Source: Thereva unica (lineage: Eukaryota > Arthropoda > Insecta > Diptera > Therevidae). Taken from it: a stretch of DNA of 64,000 nucleotides. The notes under the pieces were generated by a model. It was not told where the DNA came from. It was given only the letters and a program-made list of their open reading frames with translations, and ran no database searches. Location of the stretch: NCBI GenBank assembly GCA_949987705.1, contig OX465283.1:158301850-158365849 (forward strand). The letters are read 5' to 3'. The position numbers were made by a program, and so were the translations under genes. The number at the start of each line of letters is the position of its first letter. Positions within the stretch are counted from its first letter, which is position 1. Of the stretch, positions 33,721 to 47,400 are shown one piece after another.

Positions 33721-36700
33721 ATGGTAAGTAGTTAATTAGTAATTGCACTGTTGAATGAATCGCAAATTGTATTTACTTTCTCGATAAAAAGCGATTTTCA
33801 TTTTGTAAAATTCATTGTTTAGAAGCCGTTACTATAACAACCCGGTTACTCGACGGATTTGTTCGTCAGCTGGTTTAATTGTTTAGCAAAACGTCAAAGT
33901 GACAATTGGAATAAAGTGGAATAGAAACAAATATGTGTCTTAGCTTTTGAGTTGGTGTCTTCGATACATTTTTTTAACTGTATGTACAGTTACGTTCAAA
34001 ATAACAGCAAATACGAAATACGTTATTCGCACCTGCGTAGTTCAGCTGCAGTTTTCAAAAGCGTTTATTACTAAACTTAACAACTCTCCTAAATGCGAAA
34101 AGTTAATAATTCTAACCTATTCCAAATTATCTAACTTATTATCTATCTTATTTTTATATGTACAAATTGCTGGCATTGGAGGCCTCTTATCTTTTTCTGA
34201 GATTTGCGTTCTGATCCCCAGGAGATCCTGGACCTCTCTGCCTTTTTCAATACCACGCACTCCCAATTTATTGGGTTCTATGTAAATAAATGCTTCTGGG
34301 GGATAAATCCGCGTTCACAAGCTGTTTTGTGATATCTAGGGTTCAAGTAGAGCGCTCCCTGAATAAGAGGATTGTCGCTTTCCGTCGCTCTAGCAAAATG
34401 ACCTCGAATCAACTTGATTATGAAGTTGTCGATCCTGTTAACAGATGCCTTATCGCAAAGGATATTGTTGGCGTGAAATTTTATGAACACCGATTCGGGT
34501 GTTCGATGCAAGCTTAGGCACGCCCTTAAAGCATTGTCTTTCAAAAAGCCGAAGCTTTTCCATGTAAGAAGGGGATATGTTGAACGAACCATACCGGACA
34601 ACCAAAAGTTAAGATTGGCCTGACCAAGGCTTGATAGCAGTTTATCTTAACCCGTGGGTTTAAATCTCTATTGTAAAAAAGCCTTTTGATCATAAGAAAC
34701 CTCCTGTTTGTCTTGGCAAGAGCAGCACTTACACTTCTATTTAAATTAAGGTATTGGTCCAGCCAAAGCCCAAGGTATTTCACTTCCAATTTATTTTCTA
34801 ATGTTGTTCGAAATTTTGAGGTTTTTCCAGTTCCTCCGCACTCGCGAGTAGTTCTCTTTAGAGGAGTCTTTGCTATAGCGTTGGATTGTTTTGAAGTCAC
34901 TTTGTAGCAACGTCTGCATCACTCCAATCTAGGGCTTGTACACAATCAAGTCATCCGCGTACACTAGTACGAAGCGGAGTGAACTTATTAAGTCACTCAT
35001 AAATATATTAAATAAGAACGGCGAGTCTACTGCACATTGTTGCAGACCATTTTTAATGGCAAAAAGCTTAGGTGAAGTTTCCACTTTTGACGACGAACTT
35101 CTTCTTTGATATCACTTGTTAATCATGTATAGCTGAGGTCCGGTCATACTGAGTATGGCCACTTTGTAGAGAAGACCTTTCTCATTATTCATAGGGAGGA
35201 ATGTTAGCAGGAGGTCGATTTTTCCAATGAACGTCGAGTTTACTTGGGCTTCGGGAATATCGTTCGTTAGGCAGTCTTCATTGAATTCGATAATTGTTCG
35301 ATTTCATTAGATAATCTCTAGTGGTTTAGCAAGGCCCTGTTCTCGAAGTCAAAATTCGTAGGAACACAAGTGTTCGCCCAAGTGTTTCTGATAGTAGGCC
35401 CCACTAAATCTACCTTTTCCTGCTTGTCCTCTTTGCAATAATTATCGTCGACATGGCTGGTTTCTTCCGGATCTATGTTCACAGACCTCAGCAGTACCTG
35501 GTTAGTCTGAGCCCGACGGATATGTAGCTTGTCCAACCGGTTATGTGTTTTACTCCTAAAAATTTTATTTATCTGATTTCGAATCGCCTGAGACAGGCGA
35601 ACCGTAGCATGGCCAAATGTAGGATGCCCTCTGCCGCTAATTCTCTTTCTTTTTAAAGAATTACAAATAATTTGTTGAAGTCGCCGTGAATTAAAATAAA
35701 TTAGATTATATAAACTACACTGTTTCTCTCTCGTCCTCCCAACAAGTATATAGTTAGTCAAGCTTTTCGAAACACCTATACAATTCACGAGTCCTGAGGA
35801 AAACTCTGTCCATTGAGTGAGGAACACTTTACGGCGAGGGTAGCATGGCAGTATCGGGTAAGCAGAGATGCTTGAGATTTGCTTTCTGTTAGCATCTCGC
35901 CTTCCTTTATAAATGAAAGAAGTTTCACCTCTTCGGCTATAATTTTTGTAGTTTTGTGCGGTTAACTCTAACTTTAAGCAAGGTATCCGTCCATGTGCCC
36001 TTTCTTTCTGAAATAATATAAAGTTGAAATAAAGTTGATGTGCACACTAATCTAAAAAAGAAAGTAGGTGTCAAACGATAAGCCATGCAGGTGTTGTTAA
36101 CCTGTGTATGCAGGTAGCTTTACCATCTATCACTTCCCTGAAAAGAGAAACCGTTAATATGATTGTCATGTTATGTGTTGGAACATACTTATCTGTCTGC
36201 CCTCTCCGCCAGAGAAAGATACAGCAAACGGGTCTATTTCCTGGTGATCGCCAAGGATTCTCCATAATAATAACCAGAGCGTATGTTTAAACCGCTCTTA
36301 ACAGTTGAAGGCTGTAATTTTTTCTTATCCCTTTGATATAAAAGTAAACTGTTTCTGGTTGGGCCGCTATAACTATAAATGCCAAAATTTTACACAATAC
36401 TTTCAATTTCCTTTTAGGGTCTTCTGTCGTTACTACGTAAAATACGTCCAAATCCTGAAAAAGAAGCTCGCATCTTACTACTAGGTCTTGACAATGCAGG
36501 TAAAACCACACTTTTAAAGCAACTGGCGTCCGAAGAAGTTACGCATGTGAGTTCTCATTTATACTTGATCTTCTAAACTAATAATAGAAGTTAAATTCCT
36601 AGGTTACACCCACAGCCGGTTTCAATATAAAATCTGTTGCAGCTGAAGGATTCAAGCTAAACGTCTGGGACATAGGAGGGCAAAGCAAGATTCGACCATA

Positions 36701-37124
36701 CTGGAAGAACTATTTCGAGAATACTGACGTTCTAGTATATACATAATTAATGTTATGAAATTAAAATACTTTATTTTTTACTTTGTAGATATATGTAATT
36801 GACTGTACAGATAGAAAACGGTTATCAGAAACCGGTGACGAGCTTTTGGAGCTACTCAATGATGATCGACTAAAGAATGTCCCACTATTAGTGTTTGCAA
36901 ACAAACAAGATCTTCCGTCTGCAATGAAAGCTTCGGAAGTAGCAGAAAATATTGGATTAGTAAGGATTGAAGATCGCACTTGGCAAATTCAAGCCTGTTC
37001 AGCTCTGGATGGAAGTGGTGTAAAAGTAATTTATATTTATCCCATTGATTAGGGTTTTTTCTAAACTATACTTTTATTACAGGATGGGATGGACTGGATG
37101 TGCAAAAATATGAAGAAGCATTGA
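33721..37124 (+). CDS. Arl3: ADP-ribosylation factor-like protein 3 (ARL3), five exons, 180 aa
   Basis: The exons are 33721-33723 (ATG only), 36418-36546, 36603-36734, 36789-37025 and 37083-37124. The first intron is 2694 bp; the others are 54-57 bp. ATG|gtaagt joins ggt in phase 0, giving the family start M-GLLSLLRK with the N-terminal Gly2. The GTPase motifs are all present: P-loop GLDNAGKTT, switch I TPTAGFNI, switch II WDIGGQ, NKQD, and the C-terminal [14 protein letters not shown]. Length and motifs fit ARL3, called dead end in Drosophila. ARL3-GTP releases lipidated cargo from PDE6D and UNC119 carriers and acts in cilia and on microtubules (family knowledge). Nothing looks broken. ARL2 is the nearest alternative, but the [11 protein letters not shown] and [18 protein letters not shown] segments are ARL3-like. 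An AATAAA lies near 37222. Confidence 0.95.
34270..35830 (-). pseudogene. Non-LTR retrotransposon remnant in ARL3 intron 1
   Basis: Minus-strand pieces include a linker with [21 protein letters not shown] (35827-35318), an intervening [12 protein letters not shown] piece, a catalytic [12 protein letters not shown] site near 34970, and a C-terminal thumb ([37 protein letters not shown]). The order is that of a jockey/Outcast-like element. Stops and frameshifts break it. Orientation is opposite to ARL3, so its own signals would not terminate ARL3 transcripts. Confidence 0.75.
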
Positions 37125-38479
37125 ATTTTCTATTTAAAAAAATTTCAATTTAAAAGAAATTTCACTAGAAAAACTAACATAAACACGTTACATTACTATC
37201 ACATCGAAAAGTTAGAAATATAATAAATTAATCATTCCTTAAATGTTTATTTCTTTTGCGCCAGTTCTGTTTTTGGGAGTTTGGGCTAGACTAACAAAGA
37301 ATGGGATCGTCAGTCTAGTAAATACGACGCTTAACAATAAATAATAACAAAAGTAAAAATTAGTACATTTGAAATTTAAACAAACTGACGGGCAGCACAA
37401 GGTAGCGACGAGAAGCTGAATTGAATCTATTGATCGTCTTAATCCATTATTTGCATCTTCAACTGCTCTTAATTTGTAGTTTTATCGCAAGGCGCTACTC
37501 AGACATCAATATAATCTATATATACCTGGCGTAGAGTCACATCCTTCCACAAGAAAAGTAAACCTGCTCCATCTGTTGGCTTTTTGGATGCTTCTTGCCT
37601 TGGGAGGAAAACTATATAAAATCCACACTGCTGCAGTGACGTGGCCTATAACAAAAAAAGCGTACAATTATAATTGTAGCAACTGCAACGTTTTTTTCGA
37701 TAAATCACCTAGTACGAATGGCCCAGTTCTTGCAAGAATGGTTGGTGCGACGCTTAGAATTTCCCACGTGTAAAAACCTGTAATGGCCTGCGCCAAAACT
37801 ATTGGGAATTTTACGCACAGGCGAGCAAATGACAATTCCACACACAGTATGGATAAAAAAACAAGCGCATTCCCCTTCAAAATTCGTTTACGGGCATCAA
37901 CACACCCTCATAGCATCTGACCACGACAAGAGTCGCAGTGATGAGAATATAAATGAGGGTTGAATTTCGGTTTTTACCCGACCTACATTGGTTTGTTAGC
38001 AGTTTTTAGAGCATAATAGAGTATCTGTAGCTTCTGAATATATGCCCGATGGGTTTCATAACAGAAAAGACGACTCTGCTTCCAACTCTTAAATAATGTG
38101 ATAACTGCAGCAATGTATATTATGTGATGACCTTAGGAATTAACTACTTCTGAAATATCGATAAACCTTTTAAACGCGATATACATACTATAGGTACGTC
38201 TTTTCCTCTGCGAATGTTTTAGAATAGTTTATTTCTCCATTGTTTGATTGGGTCCTGCTGCACATATGTACTTCTCCGTTTACACATTTCGATTCAAGAT
38301 TGATAACTCTATCACAATTGTAAAGTACAATCGAAATTATTATTTAATATATTATAAATGTCGCTACAATCATAACAACCTTAACAATTTTTGCCTTAAA
38401 ACAATGGAAAATACTATTTACATAAATAGTTTATTGCATTTCCTGAGGAGATTTTTATATTACATTACTTAACCTATTA
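37125..38479. other. Intergenic region between ARL3 and the secreted-protein gene
   Basis: The two genes converge here. It includes the 3' ends of both, and a MITE relative at 37730-37970 that shares blocks with 14455-14797 (GCGCCAAAACTATTGGGAAT, CCCTCATAGCATCTGACCACG). Confidence 0.55.
37730..37970. repeat. MITE relative of 14455-14797
   Basis: Shared blocks are ATGGCCTGCGCCAAAAC, CACAGGCGAGCAAATG, TATGGATAAAA and CCCTCATAGCATCTGACCACG. The right inverted end is not recognisable here. Confidence 0.5.
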
Positions 38480-41400
38480 TTACAGTTCATTGTGAATATA
38501 TTCAGTCGTTACTTTAGCTTCGCCCTCATGGAAGCCGGTACAGTCTACAGGGAATCTTGTCTGGAATGAAAAAAAAAACAATACTATTATGCTTATCTAT
38601 ACATTGGATTATTTTAATAATTAACTGATTAACTAAATTAGCCATTAAAAACTTATATTGTATATTTAATTTGGTCCTTTTAGTCTTTTTATGATATGAC
38701 CATGTAAGCCTTCTGCCGAGATGTAATCCCAGATATTGGAGGGATGCCTTTTTTGGTACTGGTCCTTCCCGAGCGTAAATGTGATGTTGTTTGATTTATT
38801 AATGCTGCAGTTTATCCTCCACCTTTTCATCCATGGGTAAATTTTGTTTAGATATGTCTGCAATATCTGTGATGCTCTAACGGGATCTTTGCCATCGACC
38901 TAACAAGCCATATCATCAGCATTAAGTGGCCGTCTCAGCACCTTCAGTTATTGGCAAATACGATGTGTAGATCCAGTAAAGGACTGGACCTATTACAGAA
39001 CCCTGTGGTACTGACGTTCCAATTTTGTATAAGTCTGAATATTTTTCTTCAAATTTGACCTGCAAGGTTCTTTGGTGCAGATATGATTTTATTGTCATGT
39101 AGTAGAGCCCACTGGAGACGAACTGTTTCCACCCTATGTCCCATAAGCGATTAAAGGAGCGTAAGTAAGTACTTTAAGTAAGGTTGGAACGGCTGCTTCC
39201 CCACTAGGGAGCCCACTGTGATGCCATTCTAGTGTTGGGGCAAAATTCAGGCCATTTAAAGCCATTTGGAGCTTTTATTAAAGCGACAGATGCCACAGCT
39301 CACTCAATTTATCAAGGAAGGGTGAGTCGAGTAAGGTCCCACTTTTTCTCGCGAAGGCCGGACATGTACAGAGAAGATAAGAGACAATTTCTTCCTAATC
39401 TTCATTACCACGTCGTGTGGGCTAAAGGGACAGTGACCAGTCAGCACCTTCACTACATAGCTTATCTCTTGGTTGTTGAACAAGAGATCTTGAACGCTTC
39501 GCATCCAAAGTCGTCCGAATTGTGTCAGCCCGGCTCGAGATAAGCTGTTTTTTACAGCTAGTTTAAAGGTGAAGTATCCTTTCCACTTTGGCTCCCTGTT
39601 TAGCAAGCTCATCTGCCCTGTAGTTTCACCTAATTCCCTGTATCCATGAACCCAACATAGAGTTGTGTCAAACTGAGTGGCAGTCTCACACAGAGACCTG
39701 CGTCAGTTCTGAACAGTCGGGAATGTCGTAACTACAGAATTAAGCGCCTTGGGGGCGCCTGGCTATCCGATAGAATACACATATTCTTATAAGATGTATT
39801 ACTTATCTTCAGCCATTCGACGAGAGCCTTTTAGATCGCAATGTCTTTCGCCTGGAAGACGCTAGAATGGTTGGGTAGACGAAGAGAGGTATCTATATAT
39901 TCAATGCCTCGGAAAAGATACCACAACCTACGCTGTTCCCAATTTTTGAGCCTTCTGTTTAGATACATAATCAGGATAACACCATCTGTCTAATCATCTC
40001 TGGTGGGAATGATGGTGCTGAAATCTTTCTCTAAGGCCCACATAGATGTAATGTAATCTAAGTTGTCCGCAGCGGTTGCGAACCTCCTAAGGATGGAAGA
40101 CTGAAGTTTTTTTCCTCCTCTAATCCAGTATGAGACCTAGAAACTTCGCATCCTCCTTAAGATGCAGTCTTTCATTGCAGCCCCTTAGAGAAGGAAAATC
40201 GGGAAGTCTATGCTTCCTTGTAAAGAACGCTACTTCATGCTTAGCTGGTAACGCCTAGATCCTTTGTAGTAGCCCAACGAACAAGAGTGTTCAATGCCAG
40301 TTGCATTATAGCTCTTATTGATGTACTTGCCGGTCACCACCAGCACAATATCATCAGCATAATCCACCGTGGTGCACCCAGACTCCGGTAGGGTTATCAA
40401 CACTGTTATACTATTACTGCGGTGCGCCTCTTTTAACCCGTCTGACTTCTTCCGAAAGTCCCAGACCCGACTATATGACCTAGCACTCTAGCAGCTGATC
40501 AATAAAGCACCTGGAGCATCCGTCAACCCCTAGACGCTGGAGTGGCCCCGTTACCGCAGAAGATGAAAACATCTCCAATATCTAAGAAAGCAGCCAAAGT
40601 GAGCTCCTTGAATCCAAGGGATTGGAGAGCAGTGCCTACCGGCCGATTTACCATTCGTGTAGGCATGCTGTGAGGGGAAAGCAATTTTCTATCAATGCTT
40701 TGCTTTATATGAATCTCCACAAATCTTTCGAGGATCTTGAAGAGAAAGGATTGAGACATATATGTAGGTGTCAAGTCCTTTGGATTGAGGGTAGATGAAA
40801 CCCACCTTCGCTACCCTCCAGGACGTTGGGATGTAGCTTAGGCGAAGGGAACTCGCTGCAAATCAGTCCACAATTAGGTCACTGACTTCCTGAATTTCAA
40901 TAGGATCAATTCCGGCCAGTCTAGCTAGTTTATAAAACTCAAAGCCTTCTATGGCCCATAGTAGCAAATCCCTGTTTATCGGATACCTAAATTATACTCT
41001 CACAATCTGTTTCTGCGGATGCAGCAAGAGATGTAGAGCCAGGAAATTGGTATCGAGCGGGAATTTCAATGACTCCTGACTTGCCAGCAATTCTTGGCAC
41101 ATTGGGCTTTTAGAGAGAACTTTTCTAAGTCTTTCGGTGTTCGGAAAATCTTCTATTCTCTCACAAAAGGTCTTCCAGGATTCCTTCTTGGACTTGCGCA
41201 GTTCGTACTGGAGCTCCCTGAGACGCCCTTCGTAGTTGTTCTAGTCCGAATCCAAGTTAGACAAGTGGGTTTTCTTGAAACTAACTGAAAATCAGACGGT
41301 TAAAAAGTAGGATTAAATAAACCATACTTGAATGTATTGAATATAAAAAAATATTGATAGAAAAGTGGGTGTATGTGCATACATAAGTAGAGCGGATGGA

Positions 41401-44400
41401 TAAAACCTTATTTCATATCTTGATCAAGCTCTCTAAATTTAGGTAAAATTAGCTCTAAACTCCTAAGCACCAAAATACAATAGGAAAACATGAACAAAGC
41501 CAACTCAATACGACTCGTTTTATGGAGTTAATTTGGATAAAGAAATTAAAGAAATGCAAACCCACCTGCGTTTCCATTTCCAGTAACCAGGCTCAGCCCG
41601 GGTCCAACTCGACACGGAAATACAGTATGCCGTGCAGCAATTAACTTTATAAAGCAATACTCATATAAATTATAAATTATAATTGTAAAGTATTTCTGGT
41701 TTGAAGTTATTTAGTGGTATTACGGAAATTCTAACTACTTTGGCATAGTCCGAATTAAATTTTGCAGTTAGCTATCAAAAGCTTTCTTTGTTTTTTTAAC
41801 CCGTCAATTTCTTTCTTAAGTTGTACCCATCTCAGGCATTTCTCTATATAATTTGCAGCTTCTAACAATGTTTTAAGGCTATTTTAAATCCTCTTCCACC
41901 CGTATTTATTATGTCTTCTTAAAACTAACTTCCACACGCACTTACCTCACAGTTGTATGGGTCATTAATAACAGCAAATAAAGTCCAGAATGGCGTTCCA
42001 GTTTCTGAACTTATAAACCAAGCAGCGGCCATGCTGCCGAACTTTATGACTCCAGGTTTGAATCCAGCCAAGCCCAGCTTTTCATTTGGATCATGCGAGT
42101 TCAACTGGCAGAGAACATACTTGTCGCAGTGATGTGTGCCAGCAGCAAAGCGATAGGCGCGATGTACCTTCAAAACTGGTTCAATGACCTGTGGACAAAA
42201 AAAAGAAGAAGAAACATAAGAACTGGAAATTTGCGCACTAACTACACAATCCACGAACGCACACAGATACGAAACGTTTTGTAATTATTAAGAAGTATGT
42301 AGTAATAAAATGAGCAAATCAAAAGGTAATTGACATCACACAGTTACAATCAATTGCACATTCGTTTCCGATATATCCAAGCGGGATGATTGCACCTACA
42401 GGTGAGGAAGCTACTACTCTACACCTACCTCCAAGTTAACTGTGTCAGTGAGCTTGTCGCTTAGGTCCGTTGCGTTGAAGTTCTGCAGCAAGCCTCGAGC
42501 TTGACCTAATTTTAGGAGTTGCTTTGCATAATTTACAGCGGGCTTCACATACGTACGAGATTCGACCTTCACATTAAGGTGATTCTTGGCGACGTGGTCC
42601 ACCAGGTTAGAAATGGTTTCACTAGGTCGTGATGGGTCGAAGAATGTTGACTTGGGATAACCTTGTGATTTCAGGAACCCGTTAAACATCAACTGCGTTG
42701 TCTGAATATACCTGGAAATGGGGAGAATTCTTTTGTTATAATATGAGTGTTAATACATGTATAGTGAAGAAAGTTTGATTAACGGTAAAAGTTCAAAAAT
42801 ATTTTCCTCTATCCGAGAGAGGCGTGGGCCTGACACATTCGGATGGTAATATGCTAATGAAGTTGGTAAAGGTTTTCTCAACTGCATAAGAAGGTCAGAA
42901 GGTGTAGAATATTATCGAAAAATATGGGGCGTAAGAGAAGCTTCGTCATTAAGCTTAATCATAATCAAAAGTAGCAGAGAAAATGGTTGAGGTAAAATTA
43001 CGCATAGCTCCCGAGACATCAAGTTCTAATTTAAATTTTTCTACAGAGAAGTTTACTCAGTTGTTACTAGAGCGACTGAAGCATCTGTGTTAGAAGCTAT
43101 TTTGGGCACTGATGTACCTACATCAGAATTGTCAACAATTAGTTACCTTGGATTTTTGCAAATATGGCATAAGATATAAAATGTGGCACAAAAACTGTTT
43201 CGAAAAATAAGAAAAAGAAAAAAGACACGCCAAAAAGTGAATTCGAAATTTTGTAGAAAATAAAAGTTCTTTTCCCGTTATAACTGTCTTCTACTAGAAA
43301 GAAAATACTATCGAATTAAAATAATAGAAAAGAAAGTGGAAAAGATAAAAATAGTAACAAGAGTAATAAATTTTCCCTTTCTTCTTTATTCCTATGGCGG
43401 AACAGCGCATGTCGAACCTTGGTCTCCTGTAATGATCCGTCCACACGTCACAAGCTTTGTTCGCGGAACCTTTTGTGCAAATTTCATGCGTGCAATCAAA
43501 CTTTTGCACTGGCTTTTGGTTTTGCAACTGTGATTGCACTGTCAAAATTGAATAAAATTCTATGGGGAAAAAAGGCTTGAGCGAACAGAGGTTATGCCGT
43601 ATGGACAAGCCAATATTTCCTAGAGTTTACACGATTTATAGCGAGTTGTTACAGTTACGGTTTCCTAGGGTTGTGCCTGCGCCTGTTACTGCGCCCTTCC
43701 ATCTCTTTCTCGGTGTACCTACTGGTCTACCACGTCAAAAACTAGTTTTTTTAGTCTGTTTGCTGGGCATAGTCCAGTAGTAAGCTTAATTTGAAAGGTA
43801 GAAGAGAAAAATTAAGAATAGAGCATGTCCGGAGGATGCCCGAGAAGATGTCTATGAACCTTACATTTGAACTCTAGGATATTGTACGAGTACGGAAATA
43901 CTGACTGTGGACGATTGTCGAGTTGTCCTATTTATAAACAAACTTCTAGATCGTATTGTGCGCGAAAGGGGGGCTGTAGGGTATGATGGTGAGCCTAGCG
44001 GGCTACACTTGTGTTGCGGGGAAAATATTGCTGTACAAGCATAAAGTTCTTTATTTCAATGGTAATAGCGATAGAGTTTGGAAAGGGCTGCTACGTTCCT
44101 AAGTGGGCTTAGAGAGTCTATGGAGGGGCAAAATGGATTATCGCCAAGAAGTTTGATGGAGTCAGTTTTGTACCTTCTCATGTATGCCCGCCCAGGTGGA
44201 TTTTGGGGCTATTACTCTAAACCCTTAATACTAAATATTATCAAATTTTCAGATTTTATAAAACATTAGCATTTTTTTGCCACTCAGCTCCCTGACTATA
44301 ACTACTAGCCACGGCCACGTGCTGCTTGAACAAACGGCAAACGAACTAGAGCCGGTCTACTGAGCATGCCAATGAGACCTTTAATGGTTACCAAGATAAT

Positions 44401-47400
44401 TGGCTAGTCACCAGCAAAATAGGGAGAGCAACATTTAGTGTGTTTAAATACGCACATGCCATAACTATCTCGGAGTGGTGGGTACTGGAAGCTGTCCTGA
44501 AAGGGATGGGCTAATTTGATCGGGCCTACCAAGCCAAGATATAAAGTTATCGTGTCGAGGACTGCATGACAGTGGACAATTTTTGCACTGGCTTTTAACG
44601 ATCTACTTTGGGCACCCAGGTGTATAATACCTTAATCCTGAACCAAATATGACGTACGAACAGGAGTGTTCATATGGCACCAACCTAAAATGACTTAATG
44701 AATCTTCGAATGTCCGTTTGTTACGGTACGTAGGGTTACGGTGGGGCAAGTCATCAGGCTCGCCCCAATGTGGGAAGCTGGGTCGAATTGTCCGGGCCCC
44801 AAAGGAGAGCAGGGGGGCGGGGCAAATAGATTGAAACCCAAAAAGTTAAAACCCCCATATCGTTGTTTTCTAAACGTCAAGCAGGCAGGGTCTGAAACCC
44901 AAGTATGCAGCGCTCTAAAATAAAATGTATGGAATTTTATTATTAGCACATAGTTTAAAAGATACGAGTATTAACAATTCGTCATCACGTTGTAATGCAA
45001 ATGTTTACCACTCTATTTTCGAGAATACCGATGTAACGAGAGAGGTCAGCATCTCCTAAAATTTCTTGTTATGGATGTCTTCTGAAAAAGAAGGGTATAC
45101 ATACATACACCTCTAACCTTTCCACCTCTCTGAACCTTGAGATGCCTGCTGCGAGCACTTTACAGGCTCAACCCTCCAGACAGTCAAAGAATCGTTCCAG
45201 ACCGTTATCCCCGGAGCATTTCTGGGAACACCTTCGACCGGGCTGTTGGTGGGATATTTGACCGGCCATGTATGGTTACGGTATCACTTCCACAATCCAC
45301 GACTATTTCAGAAGAGGCAGAGTGCCGACTATGTCTCACGACCTTTATGGTTAAAGGGAGAAGTGGGGTGGTACCTCTCATATTCCGCACTTCCCTCTTC
45401 ATCGTAAACATTCTTGAGGCGCTAGTGCTGGAGCATACTGTTTAAAACGGCTCTTAGAGTAAAAAAAATTGGAAAATGGAATTTTAACTTAGGCGTAACG
45501 TGCCTGTTTCATGCTAAGCGCGGGCGGGTGTTATTTTTACACAGGCGTGCCTGTTTCGGTGCCATGCAGGCGTGCTTATTGGAGGCTAAAAGTGGACGAG
45601 TTTTATTTTTACTCGGATGAGCCACCCAAGAAATGTTTTTTTTTATATGGAAAAGTCTAAGCTGGGTGTCAGGCACCTTTTATACCATCAATCCGTCATG
45701 TCGTTTACTTCATGGTGCAATGTGTGGTAGTAAAGCCGGCTCTACACGATGCTATGAACACCCTCCAACGTTGGACGCTTGATGGTAGGAAGCATCGTGT
45801 GGCCGGTGCTCGAACTACGAGTGTCCAATGTCAAGCGTGCAACGTTCGTATTTGAAAACGTTCGGGCTGTTCTCAGTGTTGGTTCAATCGTTAGCTCAAA
45901 AATAGAAAAAGGATATGAGAGGTTAAGGGTAGACTGGAGGATGCATGAGGAGGAGCCAGTGGGCCTAGCGCTTTAACTCTTGGATGTTGAAGAAGTTAAT
46001 TTTTTTAGCAGCCGGCTGAGCCATACAGTCGGGGTTAGCAGGAGACAGCCCCGTCCGAGTGTTAGCCTCCTGAAACAAGAGAATCCCGCTAACCAGCCGA
46101 CAAAGGCTGTGACGCAGGCAGTGCCAGACTACCAGGTGAACAAAGAGATGCACCGTCCGCTAGGTGAATACCCGACCTAAGCGGAATAATGGTACCCTGT
46201 TATTAAGCCGGCGAGATTCCTTAGTAGGGCTACCCACAAAGCAGCCTTGTTAAAGATGTATCGATATTACCATATACCGAAAAATATAAGACTGAAAAAT
46301 GACTGAAAGGAAACTGAAGAATGAATTTTAGACGGAATTATTATTTGCACTGAAAACTGACATCAGTTACCCTTTACGAATATCAACAAACGACTGAAAA
46401 GAGCCAGAAACAAGGCGGAAATTTTTATCCCTTCAGGCCTGAAATATTCTTACAAAGGAGGATTGGGTATTTCTTGAACTTAAGGCCCCTATAAACGGTC
46501 AAATTGGTTGTACATCGAAGCGCGGATGTACAACCAAAACTATCGATTGTAAGCCGGTCGGTCAATCAAAACTTACTGCGCTTATGGCTTTGATGAAAAT
46601 CTCCAATTTGACCGTGTATTCCTTTAGTAAAAATTTGGAAATTTCTAATTGCCTCTCCTTCTATCTAAATGTTTCCGTCTAAATTCCGCCTGATTTCCGT
46701 CCACACTCTTCAGTCGAATTTACCTAATTTTCAGTTCATTTTCAGTTCCGTCTCTTGTTAACTACCTAAGTAAAGTTTCCGTTTGTTTTCCGACTGCTCT
46801 TAAACATTCAAAAAATTAGTAAATTTTTTAGTAAGTTTACAGTCTTACATGTTCACCCGGGATAGACTATACTCTGCTCCGCTAAAATTATCGCCCTCCT
46901 GCATGCACGGCTTTTCAGCAACACAAGACTAGCGGGATCGACTCATCCTCACACTCAACAAACCCGTTTTCGCGCACAATAACGCCTAGATGTTCGTTCA
47001 TAAATTGAACAATTTGGCTGTGGAACAGCCTCCCACAATCGGTTTTTCCAAATTCGTACAACATCCAAGAGTTCAAACGTAAGGTTCATCGGTAACTGAC
47101 CTATGCTATTCTCTTCTATCCTTCAAATTAAGCTTAGTACTAGTATTGCACTCTGACCCAAATGACGATAGACTGGTGGTACAAAGTGTGTTTCGTAAGC
47201 TTGGTTTTGATAAATTTCTTAAACTTAAATCACTACTAACCGTATTTTTTTCTATATAATTCGCTATATTTTTTAATACTGTACGTTAAGACTATAATTC
47301 AATTCAATTCATTATTTTTCGTTTCGAATGTTTAAATCGTTTCTTTAAATCTCCGCAAAACTATTCCTATAATTTCTTTTGAAATCTTCCTAATCAAATA

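Noticed and set aside
36761..36979. Minus-strand frame over ARL3
   Set aside because: It is the antisense of ARL3 exon 4.
45137..45445. Plus-strand open frame of 102 codons in intron 2 of the secreted-protein gene
   Set aside because: It shows no known domain, its opposite strand is equally open, and it has no splice context. It may be repeat-derived.
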